Shown: positions 1 to 10,030 of the stretch, in pieces
Position numbering within the stretch: the first letter of the stretch is position 1
Layout: each line of letters starts with the position of its first letter
DNA from: UCB3 sp964415605
GTDB lineage: Bacteria; Chloroflexota; Anaerolineae; Epilineales; Epilineaceae
Direction: 5' to 3'
DNA: 20,079 nucleotides
Assembly (NCBI GenBank): GCA_964415605.1
Contig: CAYQBA010000083.1
Location: 1-20,079 of the forward strand
Notes under the pieces: model-generated
Told to the model about the DNA's origin: nothing
The model's database searches: none
The model's input: only the letters and a program-made list of their open reading frames with translations
Position numbers and translations under genes: made by a program

Positions 1-786
1 GAACGCCGCCGCCAGCGGCGCACACGCCGCCGCCTGCACGCCGTGCAGCGCCGGCATGCGCACGATGAGCCCGGCCCGCAGGAGGGACTCGAATCCGAGG
101 TGGAGGCCCAGCAGGAGGAGCCCATGCCCCACCGGCACCACGACGTGGTCGGGTGCCCGGCCGCCGAGGTCCGCCCACAGCTCCCAGGCCAACGTCATCT
201 GGCCAGCCAGGAACCACGGGCTGTACACATGGCTCGCGTAGGCCGTCGCGGGCCCGATGGCCGCCTCGGCCGCAGCCGTGGCGGCCTCGCGGGTGTCAGC
301 ATCGGCGACGATCGCGGCCCCGTGGGCCGCGGCCTGCCGGCGCTTGGCGCGCGGGGTGTCGGCCGGCACGAACAGCCGCAGCGGGATGCCGGCGTGCGCC
401 AGATAGGCGGCCAGGCTCGCGCCGGCGTTGCCCGAGGAGTCCTCGACGGCTGCGCCCACCCCGGCCGCGGCGAGCGCGGAGGCCAGCACCGTCGCGCCGC
501 GATCCTTGTACGAGCCGGACGGCTGCAGGTGGTCGAGCTTGGCCCATGCCCGGCGCCCGGCCAGCGGCACGGGCACCAGCGGCGTGCCGCCTTCGCCGAG
601 CGTGATCGGCGGCAGGTCGAGCAGCTCGAGCTGTGCGGCGAAGCGCCAGACCGTCCGCGAGCCCGTGTCGACGCGCGTCGCCGCAAAGGGCGGGGTCGCC
701 GGCATCCACGCGCCGCCGCATGCGCAGCGCCAGTCCCACACGGTCACGCGCTGCGCGCCGGCACATCGGTCGCACACCACACGCAT
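1..786 (-). CDS. Threonine-synthase-like PLP-dependent enzyme (partial, C-terminus off the window)
   Basis: The 262 residues visible look like a fold-type II PLP enzyme of the threonine synthase family, which turns O-phosphohomoserine into threonine in the cytoplasm. The N-terminus has a zinc-ribbon-like pair, C5-x2-C8 and C21-x-C23. The PLP-lysine motif GSYKDRG follows at about 91-97 (K94), and the phosphate-binding loop EDSSGNAG at about 115-122. The frame is open to the left edge, so the C-terminal third is missing. I chose the ATG at 786, preceded by a purine-rich GGCGGGGGA. An in-frame ATG at 822 would add 12 residues but has no clear ribosome site. It is the last visible gene of a minus-strand run after the glycosyltransferase and moaC, 62 bp below moaC. 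The exact substrate is not certain: threonine synthase, cysteate synthase and diaminopropionate-type enzymes share these motifs. Family confidence is high, the specific reaction moderate. Confidence 0.82.
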   Translation of the reverse strand, partial: MRVVCDRCAGAQRVTVWDWRCACGGAWMPATPPFAATRVDTGSRTVWRFAAQLELLDLPPITLGEGGTPLVPVPLAGRRAWAKLDHLQPSGSYKDRGATVLASALAAAGVGAAVEDSSGNAGASLAAYLAHAGIPLRLFVPADTPRAKRRQAAAHGAAIVADADTREAATAAAEAAIGPATAYASHVYSPWFLAGQMTLAWELWADLGGRAPDHVVVPVGHGLLLLGLHLGFESLLRAGLIVRMPALHGVQAAACAPLAAAF

Positions 787-848
787 GGCCGGGGAATCCC
801 CCGCCGGATGGCGATCTGGCATCGTCGGCGTCGTCGGCGCCGCCGCCG

Positions 849-1346
849 TCACCCCGCGGGCTCGCCCGCCCGCCGCCAGTCGCCGCGGGCCCCGCCGCGC
901 TTCTCGACAAGGCCGACGCCGGTGATCTCCATGCCGCGCTCGACGCCCTTGGCCATGTCGTAGACGGTCAGGAGCGCGACCGACACCGCCGCGAGGGCCT
1001 CCATCTCGACGCCGGTCTTCCCACGGGTGCGGACCGTCGCGGTCGCCCGGAGGCCCGGAGCGTCGGGCTCGGGCGTCAGGTCCACGACCACCTGGGTCAG
1101 CGGCAGCGGATGGCACAACGGGATGAGGTCGCTGGTCCGCTTGGCGGCCTGGATGCCGGCGATCCGTGCCACGGCCAACACGTCGCCCTTGGGGAGGCCG
1201 CCGGCGGTGATCAGCCCCAACGTGGCGGGCGCCATCCGGATCAGACCGGTCGCCACGGCGACGCGCTCGGTGTCCGGCTTGGCGCCGACGTCGACCATGG
1301 CGGCCCGACCGTCCGCGTCGAGGTGCGTCAGGCGCTCGGGGGCCAT
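849..1346 (-). CDS. moaC: Cyclic pyranopterin monophosphate synthase MoaC
   Basis: MoaC converts the MoaA product 3',8-cyclo-7,8-dihydro-GTP into cyclic pyranopterin monophosphate in molybdenum cofactor synthesis. The 165-residue product has the family length and hallmarks: an MVDVG-type N-terminus at 17-21, GLPKGDVLAVARIAGI at about 50-65 with K53 (E. coli K51), LIPLCHPLPL at 74-83 with H79, and TGVEMEAL at 111-118. YDMAK at 129-133 carries D130 and K133 (E. coli K131). All expected catalytic residues are present. The start is the ATG at 1346, 11 bp after the glycosyltransferase stop, so the two are probably co-transcribed. No clear Shine-Dalgarno sequence is visible, and coupling to the upstream gene is plausible. 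No other molybdopterin gene is in the window, so moaC is isolated from its pathway here. Confidence 0.96.
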   Translation of the reverse strand: MAPERLTHLDADGRAAMVDVGAKPDTERVAVATGLIRMAPATLGLITAGGLPKGDVLAVARIAGIQAAKRTSDLIPLCHPLPLTQVVVDLTPEPDAPGLRATATVRTRGKTGVEMEALAAVSVALLTVYDMAKGVERGMEITGVGLVEKRGGARGDWRRAGEPAG

Positions 1347-1357
1347 GCGGCGGCCCG

Positions 1358-2101
1358 TCAGGCCCGGGCGGCGGCGCGGCCGTCCTTGGGCGTGAACCGC
1401 ACGCGCAGGAGGCCGCGCACGTCCTCGAGCGCGGTGCTGACGATCTTGACCCGGGTGTCGAGATCCTCGATCCACTCGACGGGCACCTCGGCGATCCGGT
1501 AGCCGTGCTGCTCGGCGCGCAAGAGGAGCTCGCTGTCGAAGAACCACTCGTTGTTCTCGACGATGGGGATGAGGTGGTCCGCCGCGCGGCGGCTGATGGC
1601 CTTGAAGCCGCACTGCGCGTCCGAGAACGTGCGGGTGGGGAACACGAGCTTGATCATCAAGTTGTAGGCGCGCGAGATGAGCTCGCGCTTCCATTGCCGC
1701 GTGACCCGCGCGCCGTGCTTGAGGCGCGATCCGATGGCGACGTCACACCCGCCGTGGATGATGCTGTCGATGAGCGGCGGAAACGCGTCGAGGTTCGTCG
1801 ACAGATCGACGTCCATGTAGGACACGACGTCGGCATCGCTCTCAAGCCACGCCCGCCGCAGCGCACGCCCGCGCCCCTTTTGCTCGATGCGCAGGTAGCG
1901 GACGCGCGGGTTGGCGTCCGCCACGGCGCGCCCCACGGCAGGGGTCTGGTCGATCGACGCGTTGTCGGCGATGATGACGCGCCAGTCGTACGGCACGGAT
2001 CGCCCGAGGAAGTCGCTCAGCCGGGCCACCGAATCCGCCAGCACGCGCTCCTCGTTGTAGACTGGGATGACGACGTCGACCCGGACGTCGGAATCGGACA
2101 T
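1358..2101 (-). CDS. GT2 family glycosyltransferase, dolichyl/polyprenol-phosphate sugar synthase type
   Basis: This 247-residue GT-A fold enzyme probably transfers a sugar from a nucleotide donor to a polyprenyl phosphate at the inner face of the membrane. Visible motifs are VDVVIPVYNEE at 8-18, IIADNAS at 43-49, the metal-binding YMDVDLST at 95-102 (D97, D99), DVAIGSRL at 120-127, and TFSDAQCGFKAISR at 158-171. The last is characteristic of the ALG5/DPM1-like group. There is no C-terminal membrane domain, so it is the short soluble form. The start at 2101 has GGAGG six bases upstream and fits the family N-terminus. A longer open frame reaches 2287 but adds only low-complexity residues across the promoter. 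It heads the operon with moaC and the PLP enzyme. Donor sugar and acceptor cannot be read from sequence. Confidence 0.9.
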   Translation of the reverse strand: MSDSDVRVDVVIPVYNEERVLADSVARLSDFLGRSVPYDWRVIIADNASIDQTPAVGRAVADANPRVRYLRIEQKGRGRALRRAWLESDADVVSYMDVDLSTNLDAFPPLIDSIIHGGCDVAIGSRLKHGARVTRQWKRELISRAYNLMIKLVFPTRTFSDAQCGFKAISRRAADHLIPIVENNEWFFDSELLLRAEQHGYRIAEVPVEWIEDLDTRVKIVSTALEDVRGLLRVRFTPKDGRAAARA

Positions 2102-2146
2102 GCATGGCCTCCGCGGCTCCACGCGGTCAGGCGCGACCGCCGCGAG

Positions 2147-2155
2147 AGTATAGCA
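2147..2155 (-). promoter_or_regulatory. Extended -10 promoter of the glycosyltransferase-moaC operon
   Basis: On the minus strand the bases read TGCTATACT, a TGn extended -10 with hexamer TATACT (2152-2147). No good -35 lies 16-18 bp upstream, which is normal for extended -10 promoters. The expected start site near 2140 gives a leader of about 39 bases containing GGAGG. The same nine bases TATGCTATA recur in the ATPase/tgt divergent region. Confidence 0.6.
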
Positions 2156-2181
2156 TACCGTCTGCGGCCGGCACCCGGCAC

Positions 2182-2210
2182 TTGACGCCTTCTCGGCGGT
2201 CTGCCAGACT
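2182..2210 (+). promoter_or_regulatory. Possible promoter for the Cys-core secreted protein
   Basis: TTGACG at 2182-2187 is followed after 17 bp by CAGACT at 2205-2210. The -35 is good and the -10 poor (3 of 6). It lies back to back with the minus-strand promoter at 2147-2155 in the 207-bp divergent intergenic region. This is a weak call. Confidence 0.3.
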
Positions 2211-2308
2211 GGTTCACCCGCCGCGGGCGGGCGGTGCGCGGGAGGCACCCGCCGCGTGGACGTGGCGCCGCCCGCCCTCGACATCAATGGTCAGGAGCGA
2301 TGTTTACG

Positions 2309-3052
2309 ATGAACGACGTCACGCGCCGAGCGCTGGTCCTGGTCGCCTGGGCGACCCTCTTGACGGGAACGGCCGGGGCCTGCGCCGCCGGGCCCGGCGA
2401 TTCGGCTGCCGAGGCGCCCGGGGCCACGGGCGCAACCGATGCGGCCGGCGGCCAGGTCGAACCAGGCACGGACGCTGGAGCGAACACATCGGGTGCCGCG
2501 AGCGGCGCGGTGGCCCAGCCCGGGAGCCCGGCCCCACCCGAAGGCCAGTCGCTGCCGGCGGGCGCCGCTCCGGCCGCGGGCGCAAGCCAGGGCGCGACGG
2601 CCATGCCGGCGGGCGACGCGGCCGATCTCGCGGCCGCCCTCGGTCGCTTTGCCGATACCGATCGCATCACGGCGGCGCAGATCGTCCCGCTGTGCGGCAA
2701 GAGCCACACGTGCCTGGCGGAGCTCGACGCCCTCGAGCGCTACGTCCGCGACGACTGCCCACGGGATTCCACGTGCCCGCCGACGGCCGGGGCCTTCCTC
2801 CAGGCGCCCGACGCGGCGACCGGCGCGACCGCCGGGCCGCCGGCCACCGCCCCGACCGTGGCCGAAGTGCGCGACATCCTGTGGAAGGCCATGTACGACG
2901 AGGCCCGTGAAGAGGGATCCGGCTCGGACGCCGCCGCCGGCACGGACCGGCCGGGGTCGCCCGAGCCGGGCGCCACGCCCGCGGGCACCGCCCCCATCGT
3001 TCCACCCGCCGAGACCGGCACGCCAGAGGGCCCGGCCAACCCACAGGGTTGA
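2309..3052 (+). CDS. Secreted or lipoprotein-like protein with C-x5-C / C-x5-C core, function unknown
   Basis: I do not recognise a family. The 247-residue product starts with a short positive N-terminus and hydrophobic stretch (about 8-22), then AGAC with Cys25, which loosely fits a lipobox. Residues 26-105 and 205-247 are Ala/Gly/Pro/Thr-rich and probably disordered. Between them a predicted helical core (about 105-200) carries four cysteines, C129, C135, C150 and C156, as C-x5-C-x14-C-x5-C, suggesting two disulfides or a metal site. The start at 2309 was chosen because AGGAG (2293-2297) is 11 bases upstream. The ATG at 2300 is only two bases from it and would add three residues. The next gene, the pyrophosphatase, has its own promoter overlapping this stop codon, so the two need not be one operon. 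That the frame is coding is fairly safe; function is open. Confidence 0.75.
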   Translation: MNDVTRRALVLVAWATLLTGTAGACAAGPGDSAAEAPGATGATDAAGGQVEPGTDAGANTSGAASGAVAQPGSPAPPEGQSLPAGAAPAAGASQGATAMPAGDAADLAAALGRFADTDRITAAQIVPLCGKSHTCLAELDALERYVRDDCPRDSTCPPTAGAFLQAPDAATGATAGPPATAPTVAEVRDILWKAMYDEAREEGSGSDAAAGTDRPGSPEPGATPAGTAPIVPPAETGTPEGPANPQG

Positions 3053-3077
3053 CCGAGCCCATCGGGTGCGATAACAT
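3049..3077 (+). promoter_or_regulatory. Sigma70-like promoter of the membrane pyrophosphatase gene
   Basis: TTGACC at 3049-3054 overlaps the stop codon of the preceding gene. A 17-bp spacer separates it from TAACAT at 3072-3077. The expected start near 3084 gives a leader of about 69 bases before the ATG at 3153. Spacing is ideal, and both boxes match 4-5 of 6 consensus positions. Confidence 0.55.
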
Positions 3078-3152
3078 CGTCCGCGCTGCCGCGGCAACGT
3101 GCACGCGCGCCGCGACCATCCCAAGCCAAACTGCCCCGTGTGGAGTGAGCAC

Positions 3153-5591
<2,439 letters not shown>

Positions 5592-5664
5592 CGCCGATTC
5601 GCGGCCGGCCAAGCGCGCAGAGCGGTGGCCGGCTGGCTGGTCTCATCGACGGATCCAGGCGACC

Positions 5665-5700
5665 AACCGGCGCGGCGGGACCCCTCCCGTCGCGCCGGTT
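5665..5700 (+). terminator. Strong hairpin terminator after the pyrophosphatase gene
   Basis: Two 16-base arms (5665-5680 and 5685-5700) pair except for one G-T wobble position, around a CCCC loop. A short pyrimidine-rich tract (CGTTCTCCCT) follows. It lies 73 bases after the stop codon and separates the pyrophosphatase from the next promoter. There is no long T-run, as is common in very GC-rich genomes. Confidence 0.75.
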
Positions 5701-5760
5701 CGTTCTCCCTCCCGGCCTTTCAGCGCCTCGGCCGGCCGCGCCGCGGGCTTGATGCCCCGC

Positions 5761-5804
5761 CGGGAGAGTCCGGGAACGTAACCGGGAGAGCCGCTGGGTA
5801 TTCT
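5761..5804 (+). promoter_or_regulatory. Predicted SARP/BTAD-activated promoter of the six-Cys secreted protein
   Basis: CGGGA occurs three times, starting at 5761, 5771 and 5783, so spaced 10 and 12 bp, about one helical turn. The last copy sits in AACCGGGAGAGCCG (5780-5793), a block found identically at 10043-10056. GGGAGAG ends at 5790, exactly 8 bp before TATTCT (5799-5804). No -35 consensus is present. Streptomyces SARP regulators bind direct repeats about 11 bp apart, with the last repeat 8 bp upstream of the -10. Assignment to the regulators in this window is inference. Confidence 0.6.
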
Positions 5805-5911
5805 GCCTGCCGCCGCATGTCGTGATTGTCGCCTCCCTCGCCGCGTGCCGCATATCGAGCCTAACGCGGCGCCAGGCGGCAACGTCGATCCTCACGATCA
5901 GGAGAGCCCCG

Positions 5912-6583
5912 ATGAACGATAGATTCGCCAGCGGGACAGGCCGGGCCGGGTCCCACCTCGCGCAGGTCGCGCTGATCAGCGCCGCCGCGGTCGTGATCGG
6001 CCTCGCCGCACGACCGGCGCCGGCGGCCCAGGCGCAGGGCGACCCGTGCGCCATCACGCTCGGCTCACCCGCATTCGCCTACCTCCACGCGGCCGCCACG
6101 GGGAGCATCCCAGCGAGCCCGAGCCCATACGCCGCCGACTGCACGGCGGTGGCCCATCCGACCGATCCCGACCTTGCCCTCGCGTCGGTGCGGATCGCCG
6201 AAGCGGGGTCGTTGGCCCAGTTCATCGTCGCGAGCGTCGACACCGCGTCTGAGGCAGTCGGCACGGTCGTGTTCGGGGAGGGCCGGGACAAGCCGCGCCC
6301 ACAGGCGATCGAATACCGCGTGCTACATGCCAACCACGCCCTGATCGTGGCGTCGGATCCGACGTCGACGGCTGTCACCGTGACGGGTGTGGCCAGCGGC
6401 ACTTATGATCCGGTCATCGGGGCGCTGGTGGGCTTCGCGGCGCCGACGGCGGGGGACCCTCACGGCACATGCGCCTGGGTGGTGTCCCAGGCGTTCGGCG
6501 ACGTGTGCACCGCCTTCGACTCCGAATGCGCACAGAAGTCGGCGGCCGTCGCGGCGGCGGCGTGCGCGGTCATCGCCCCCTGA
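5912..6583 (+). CDS. Secreted six-cysteine protein of unknown function
   Basis: I do not recognise a family. The 223-residue product has a clear signal peptide: a hydrophilic start, a hydrophobic stretch at about 17-32 and an APAAQAQG cleavage region near 36-43. The mature part is about 180 residues, rich in Ala, Val and Thr, and probably mostly beta-sheet. It has six cysteines (C46, C77 and four in the last 60 residues), consistent with an oxidised extracytoplasmic domain. It carries no membrane anchor or sorting motif. AGGAGAG (5900-5906) is five bases before the ATG at 5912, and a longer frame from 5822 lacks a ribosome site. The gene is convergent with the large AfsR-like regulator and carries a predicted SARP promoter shared with the short BTAD regulator. 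This suggests it is a regulated output of that system. Coding status is fairly sure, function unknown. Confidence 0.78.
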   Translation: MNDRFASGTGRAGSHLAQVALISAAAVVIGLAARPAPAAQAQGDPCAITLGSPAFAYLHAAATGSIPASPSPYAADCTAVAHPTDPDLALASVRIAEAGSLAQFIVASVDTASEAVGTVVFGEGRDKPRPQAIEYRVLHANHALIVASDPTSTAVTVTGVASGTYDPVIGALVGFAAPTAGDPHGTCAWVVSQAFGDVCTAFDSECAQKSAAVAAAACAVIAP

Positions 6584-6589
6584 CGCACG

Positions 6590-6606
6590 CCAGCCCGGCG
6601 GGCTGG
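6590..6606 (+). terminator. Small hairpin after the secreted protein gene
   Basis: CCAGCCC (6590-6596) and GGGCTGG (6600-6606) form a 7-bp perfect stem with a GGC loop, seven bases after the stop codon. No T-run follows. It may act with the larger inverted repeat at 6649-6684. Confidence 0.4.
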
Positions 6607-6637
6607 TCGGTGCGCTGCATCTGACGACCTGAGCCGG

Positions 6638-9600
6638 TCAACGTGAGAACGCCAAGCCCGAGACGATGCGCTCGGGCTTGGCGTCCACCATTGCCAGGCG
6701 GGATCGGCGCAGCTCGGCCGCCGTGTCGACGACCAGCAAGGCTTCGACCGCAGGAATGTCCCAGCTCGCACCGTTCGCCCTCAGGCCAAGCTCGAACAAC
6801 GACTCGTAGCGCGAAGGCCCGAGCAGCCGTTTGAGCCCGTAGACGCACGAGCGGAGATCCTGGCGATCGCCCGCCGGCAGCCCGGCGCCGATGGTGGCGC
6901 GCAGCTGCTGCTCAACCCCGAGCAGGTACGCGGCGCGCTCGACGTCTTCGCTGGCCACGAGGTGCATGGCGTACGAACGCAGGGCTTGGGCGACGCCGTG
7001 GCGTTCACCGAGGCGGGCCCGAATCCGCAGGCATTCCTCTACGGTGCGCCGCGCTTCATCCGACGGAGAAACGCCATCGAGCCCGATCCGGCCCAGCACG
7101 TGGAGGGCATCGGCGACGCCCGAGGGGTCGGCCAGGCGCTGGCACATCCCGAGGCCGCTCAGCGACGCGGCGCGCGCCTCGTCGACCCGATCGAGGCGGA
7201 AAAGCACGCCGGCCAGCAGGTTCTGTGACGGCGCCAGCCCCGACTCATCCGCCAGCGCTCGGCTGATCGCAACGCTCTGCTCGACGTAGTGGCACGCGTC
7301 CGCGTAGCGACCTTGCGCCGCAAACGCCAAGCCAACGTTGTGCAGCGCGGCCGACACGTCGGCGGTGTCGCCGATCTCGCGGCGGAGGCGAAGGCTCTCG
7401 CGAAAGAATCCGCCAGCCTCCGCGAAGCGGCCTTGCCGGAAGCAGACGTTGCCGAGGGCCGACAACGTCGCGGCGATGGGACCTGGCTCTCCGATGGCGC
7501 GCTGCAGGTCGAGGCTCTCCTCGCACAATGCGCGCGCCGCGTCGAACTCGCTCTGGCGGCGCAACACCAACGAGAGGTTGGTGAGGACCGTCGCCAGTCG
7601 GCGAGGGTCGCCGATGTGCCGCTCGACGTCGAGGCAGGCCTCGTAGTACCCGCGTGCGGCCCGGTAGTCGCCCAGGAGGAACGCCAGGCTGCCCGCGCCA
7701 TTCAACGCCTGAGCGTACGTGCCCACGTGTGCGCCGGCGCCCTCCAGTCCCAGCGCGTGCTCCACATGCCGCCGACCCTCGGCGACGTACCCGCGGGTGG
7801 CCCAGTACGGCCAGACCGCGACCACGAGGCGCAGGGCCACGTGGGCATCGCCGGTCACGAGCGCCGCCCGCAGTGCGGCAAGACAGTTGGGATGCTCGAC
7901 GTCCCACTCCGCCAGCGCGTCCACGAGCCCCGTCCCGCGGAACCGCGCGCCAAGCCCTTCGGCCAGGTCGGCGAAGTGCCGCGCATGCCGCTGGACGACG
8001 GCAGTCGCCTCACCGCTCGCCTCGAGGTGCTCGGCGGCGAATTGGCGAACGACGCCGAGCATCCGATAGCGGGTCGGCAGGCCACGGGGGCGTTCCGTCA
8101 TGACGAGCGACTTGTCGATCAACGCACGCAACACGTCGAGGCGCCCGTCGGGCGCAGCCGGGTCTTCGGGCTGCCCGGCGGTCAGGTGACAGATCGTGTC
8201 GATGGCCTGCCAGGTGGCGCCGCCCTGAAATACCGACAGGCGCCTGAACAATGCGCGCTCAACGGGCGTCAGCTGTCGGTAGCTCCAATCGATCGTCATG
8301 CGCAGGGTCGTGTGACGCGCCGGCGCGTCGCGTCGGCCGCCCGCCAACGCATCGAGGCCACGATCCAGCAGCGCGGCGGTCTCGTCAAGGCTCATGTACA
8401 CGGCCTGCCCGGCCGCAAGCTCGATCGCGAGGGGGAGCCCGTCCATCCGCGCGCAGATCTGCGCGACAACCTGAAGGTCCTCGGGCGACAGGAGCCGCTC
8501 GGGATCGCGCTGGGTCAACCGGTCGACGAACAAGTCGACGCTCTCGGCGCCCGCCGGCGCGTCCCAGGCACCGGCTTCCCAGCGGGGCAAGGTCAACGGC
8601 GGCACCGGCCAGACCATCTCCGCCGCCAAGTTCAACCGCTCACGGCTGGTGACCAACAGCCGCAGGTGGGGGCAGATCGCTGCGAGTTGCGTGACCAGGG
8701 CGGCACACGCGTCGAGCACATGCTCGCAGTTGTCGAGGACCATCAACATCCGGGACCCCGACAGTCGGGCGGCGATCGACGCCACGTTGGCCAGACCGGC
8801 TCCGCCGGATACATCGACAGCCGCCGCCAACGCATGGATGACGTCATCGGCACAGGTCGCCGGCGCCAGGTCCACCCAGCAGACGCCGTCCATCGCCGGT
8901 CCGCACCGGCGCGCCACTTCGGCGGCCAGGCGGGACTTGCCACCGCCGCCCGGGCCGGACAGCGTGATCATCCGCTGGTCGTCGAGACGCCGGACGATGC
9001 CCGCCAACAGGTCCGTGCGGCCGACGAAGCGCGTGGGCACGTCGGGCACGCGGGCGAACGCGACGGCCGGTGCGCGCGCCGGCGCATCCGCGCGGGGCAT
9101 CTCCAGGGCCGGCGTCGGCACCGCGACGAGCCGGGGATCGATGACGAGATCGGCCATGACCTCGAGCGCGTCGCCGGCTCGGATCGATCGGGCCAAGTCG
9201 GCGGTCGCCGGCTCGGGCAGGATGTCAAGCTCGGCGCGGAGCAGCTCCGCACACGCCGCGTACTGGCGAAGGGCACCCGACCGCTCGCCCTTGACCATGT
9301 GGGCGTACATCGCCGTCCGGTACGCCGACTCCCGCAACGGATCACGGGCCAGGAGCTGCTGGCACAGCTCGATGGCCAGATCGGCCTGGGCCTCCAGCAC
9401 GTAGAGCTGCGCCAGGCGCTCCAGCAGCCGCTCGAACCGGGTCGCGAACACCTTGCGCTCGGCCTCGATCCACTCGTCGGCGTAGTCCTGGAGAAGCTCG
9501 CCGCGATAGAGTCGGCGGGCTCGTTCGAGCCCGTCGATGGCCTCACGGCGCAGGTCCGGGGCCAGCGGGCCCATCCAGCGATCGCAGCGTTCCTGGAACT

Positions 9601-9925
9601 CCTGGAGGTCGAGCCACGCCGGTCGTTCACCCGACCACTGAAGCTCCGACGTCGAGGCCTTGAGCCAGGCGCCATCCCCGCGCCCCGTGGCCGGCGGCAG
9701 GAACTCGTGCTGCAAGCGGTAGAGCGTCCGGCTGAGCTGTGCGCGTGCGTTGGCCTCGGGGTTGTCTGGCCACAGCACGAAGGCCACCGTCTTGCGCGCC
9801 AGCGGCCGATCGCGGTGCAACAGCAGATAGGCTAGCAGCCGGATGACGTCGTGGCGGTCCGGCATCGGCAAGGCCGCCCCATCCTGGCTGGCCTGAACGG
9901 GTCCGAACAGGCGGATTCGCAACAT
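6638..9925 (-). CDS. AfsR/SARP-like transcriptional regulator: wHTH-BTAD, NB-ARC ATPase, TPR
   Basis: This 1095-residue cytoplasmic regulator probably activates promoters when its ATPase/TPR part senses a signal. Domains in order are: a winged-helix DNA-binding domain of the OmpR/SARP type at about 1-95 (LRIRLFGPV, FVLWPDNPEANAR); BTAD helices at about 105-250; and an NB-ARC STAND ATPase starting at RFVGR (299-303). The ATPase has Walker A GPGGGGKS at 324-331, Walker B MLMVLDNCEH at 393-402 and a GLPLAIELAA motif. A C-terminal half of tetratricopeptide repeats (about 690-1050) has typical ALNGAGSLAF- and LTNLSLVLRRQ-type helices. The domain order matches Streptomyces AfsR. The ATG at 9925 has GGAGG nine bases upstream and starts exactly at the family motif; an upstream ATG at 9946 would add seven residues. 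It is convergent with the secreted protein and divergent from the short BTAD regulator. Targets are inferred, not shown. Confidence 0.92.
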   Translation of the reverse strand: MLRIRLFGPVQASQDGAALPMPDRHDVIRLLAYLLLHRDRPLARKTVAFVLWPDNPEANARAQLSRTLYRLQHEFLPPATGRGDGAWLKASTSELQWSGERPAWLDLQEFQERCDRWMGPLAPDLRREAIDGLERARRLYRGELLQDYADEWIEAERKVFATRFERLLERLAQLYVLEAQADLAIELCQQLLARDPLRESAYRTAMYAHMVKGERSGALRQYAACAELLRAELDILPEPATADLARSIRAGDALEVMADLVIDPRLVAVPTPALEMPRADAPARAPAVAFARVPDVPTRFVGRTDLLAGIVRRLDDQRMITLSGPGGGGKSRLAAEVARRCGPAMDGVCWVDLAPATCADDVIHALAAAVDVSGGAGLANVASIAARLSGSRMLMVLDNCEHVLDACAALVTQLAAICPHLRLLVTSRERLNLAAEMVWPVPPLTLPRWEAGAWDAPAGAESVDLFVDRLTQRDPERLLSPEDLQVVAQICARMDGLPLAIELAAGQAVYMSLDETAALLDRGLDALAGGRRDAPARHTTLRMTIDWSYRQLTPVERALFRRLSVFQGGATWQAIDTICHLTAGQPEDPAAPDGRLDVLRALIDKSLVMTERPRGLPTRYRMLGVVRQFAAEHLEASGEATAVVQRHARHFADLAEGLGARFRGTGLVDALAEWDVEHPNCLAALRAALVTGDAHVALRLVVAVWPYWATRGYVAEGRRHVEHALGLEGAGAHVGTYAQALNGAGSLAFLLGDYRAARGYYEACLDVERHIGDPRRLATVLTNLSLVLRRQSEFDAARALCEESLDLQRAIGEPGPIAATLSALGNVCFRQGRFAEAGGFFRESLRLRREIGDTADVSAALHNVGLAFAAQGRYADACHYVEQSVAISRALADESGLAPSQNLLAGVLFRLDRVDEARAASLSGLGMCQRLADPSGVADALHVLGRIGLDGVSPSDEARRTVEECLRIRARLGERHGVAQALRSYAMHLVASEDVERAAYLLGVEQQLRATIGAGLPAGDRQDLRSCVYGLKRLLGPSRYESLFELGLRANGASWDIPAVEALLVVDTAAELRRSRLAMVDAKPERIVSGLAFSR
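6649..6684. terminator. Perfect 14-bp inverted repeat at the convergent gene ends
   Basis: ACGCCAAGCCCGAG (6649-6662) and its exact reverse complement (6671-6684) flank an 8-base loop. The repeat lies inside the last 16 codons of the AfsR-like gene and 65 bases after the stop of the convergent secreted-protein gene. It could terminate transcripts arriving from the left. On the minus strand it would form in the coding end. No T-run is present on either side. Confidence 0.5.
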
Positions 9926-10030
9926 CGGTCTGGACCTCCGTCCCATGGCCGTTCGCCCATGGGCATTCCTCTACGGCGCATCCGGCGCCGGCGCGGTCGT
10001 GGCGGCAACCCGCGAAGCACGCCCATCGGC

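Larger units (their letters stand above)
5592..5911. other. 320-bp intergenic region: terminator then SARP-like promoter
   Basis: Between the pyrophosphatase stop and the next ATG I see no convincing gene. The region holds the hairpin at 5665-5700, a GC-rich spacer, the direct-repeat promoter at 5761-5804, and a leader of about 100 bases ending in the ribosome site AGGAGAG (5900-5906). Confidence 0.7.

Noticed and set aside
43..963. A plus-strand open frame opposite the PLP enzyme and the moaC 3' end
   Set aside because: Arg/Pro/His-rich shadow; the minus strand encodes GSYKDRG and SSGNAG in a continuous frame.
7289..9835. An 848-codon plus-strand open frame opposite the AfsR-like regulator
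   Set aside because: It is an antisense shadow: Arg/Gln/His-rich composition, no domains and no ribosome site, while the minus strand shows complete wHTH, BTAD, NB-ARC and TPR motifs.
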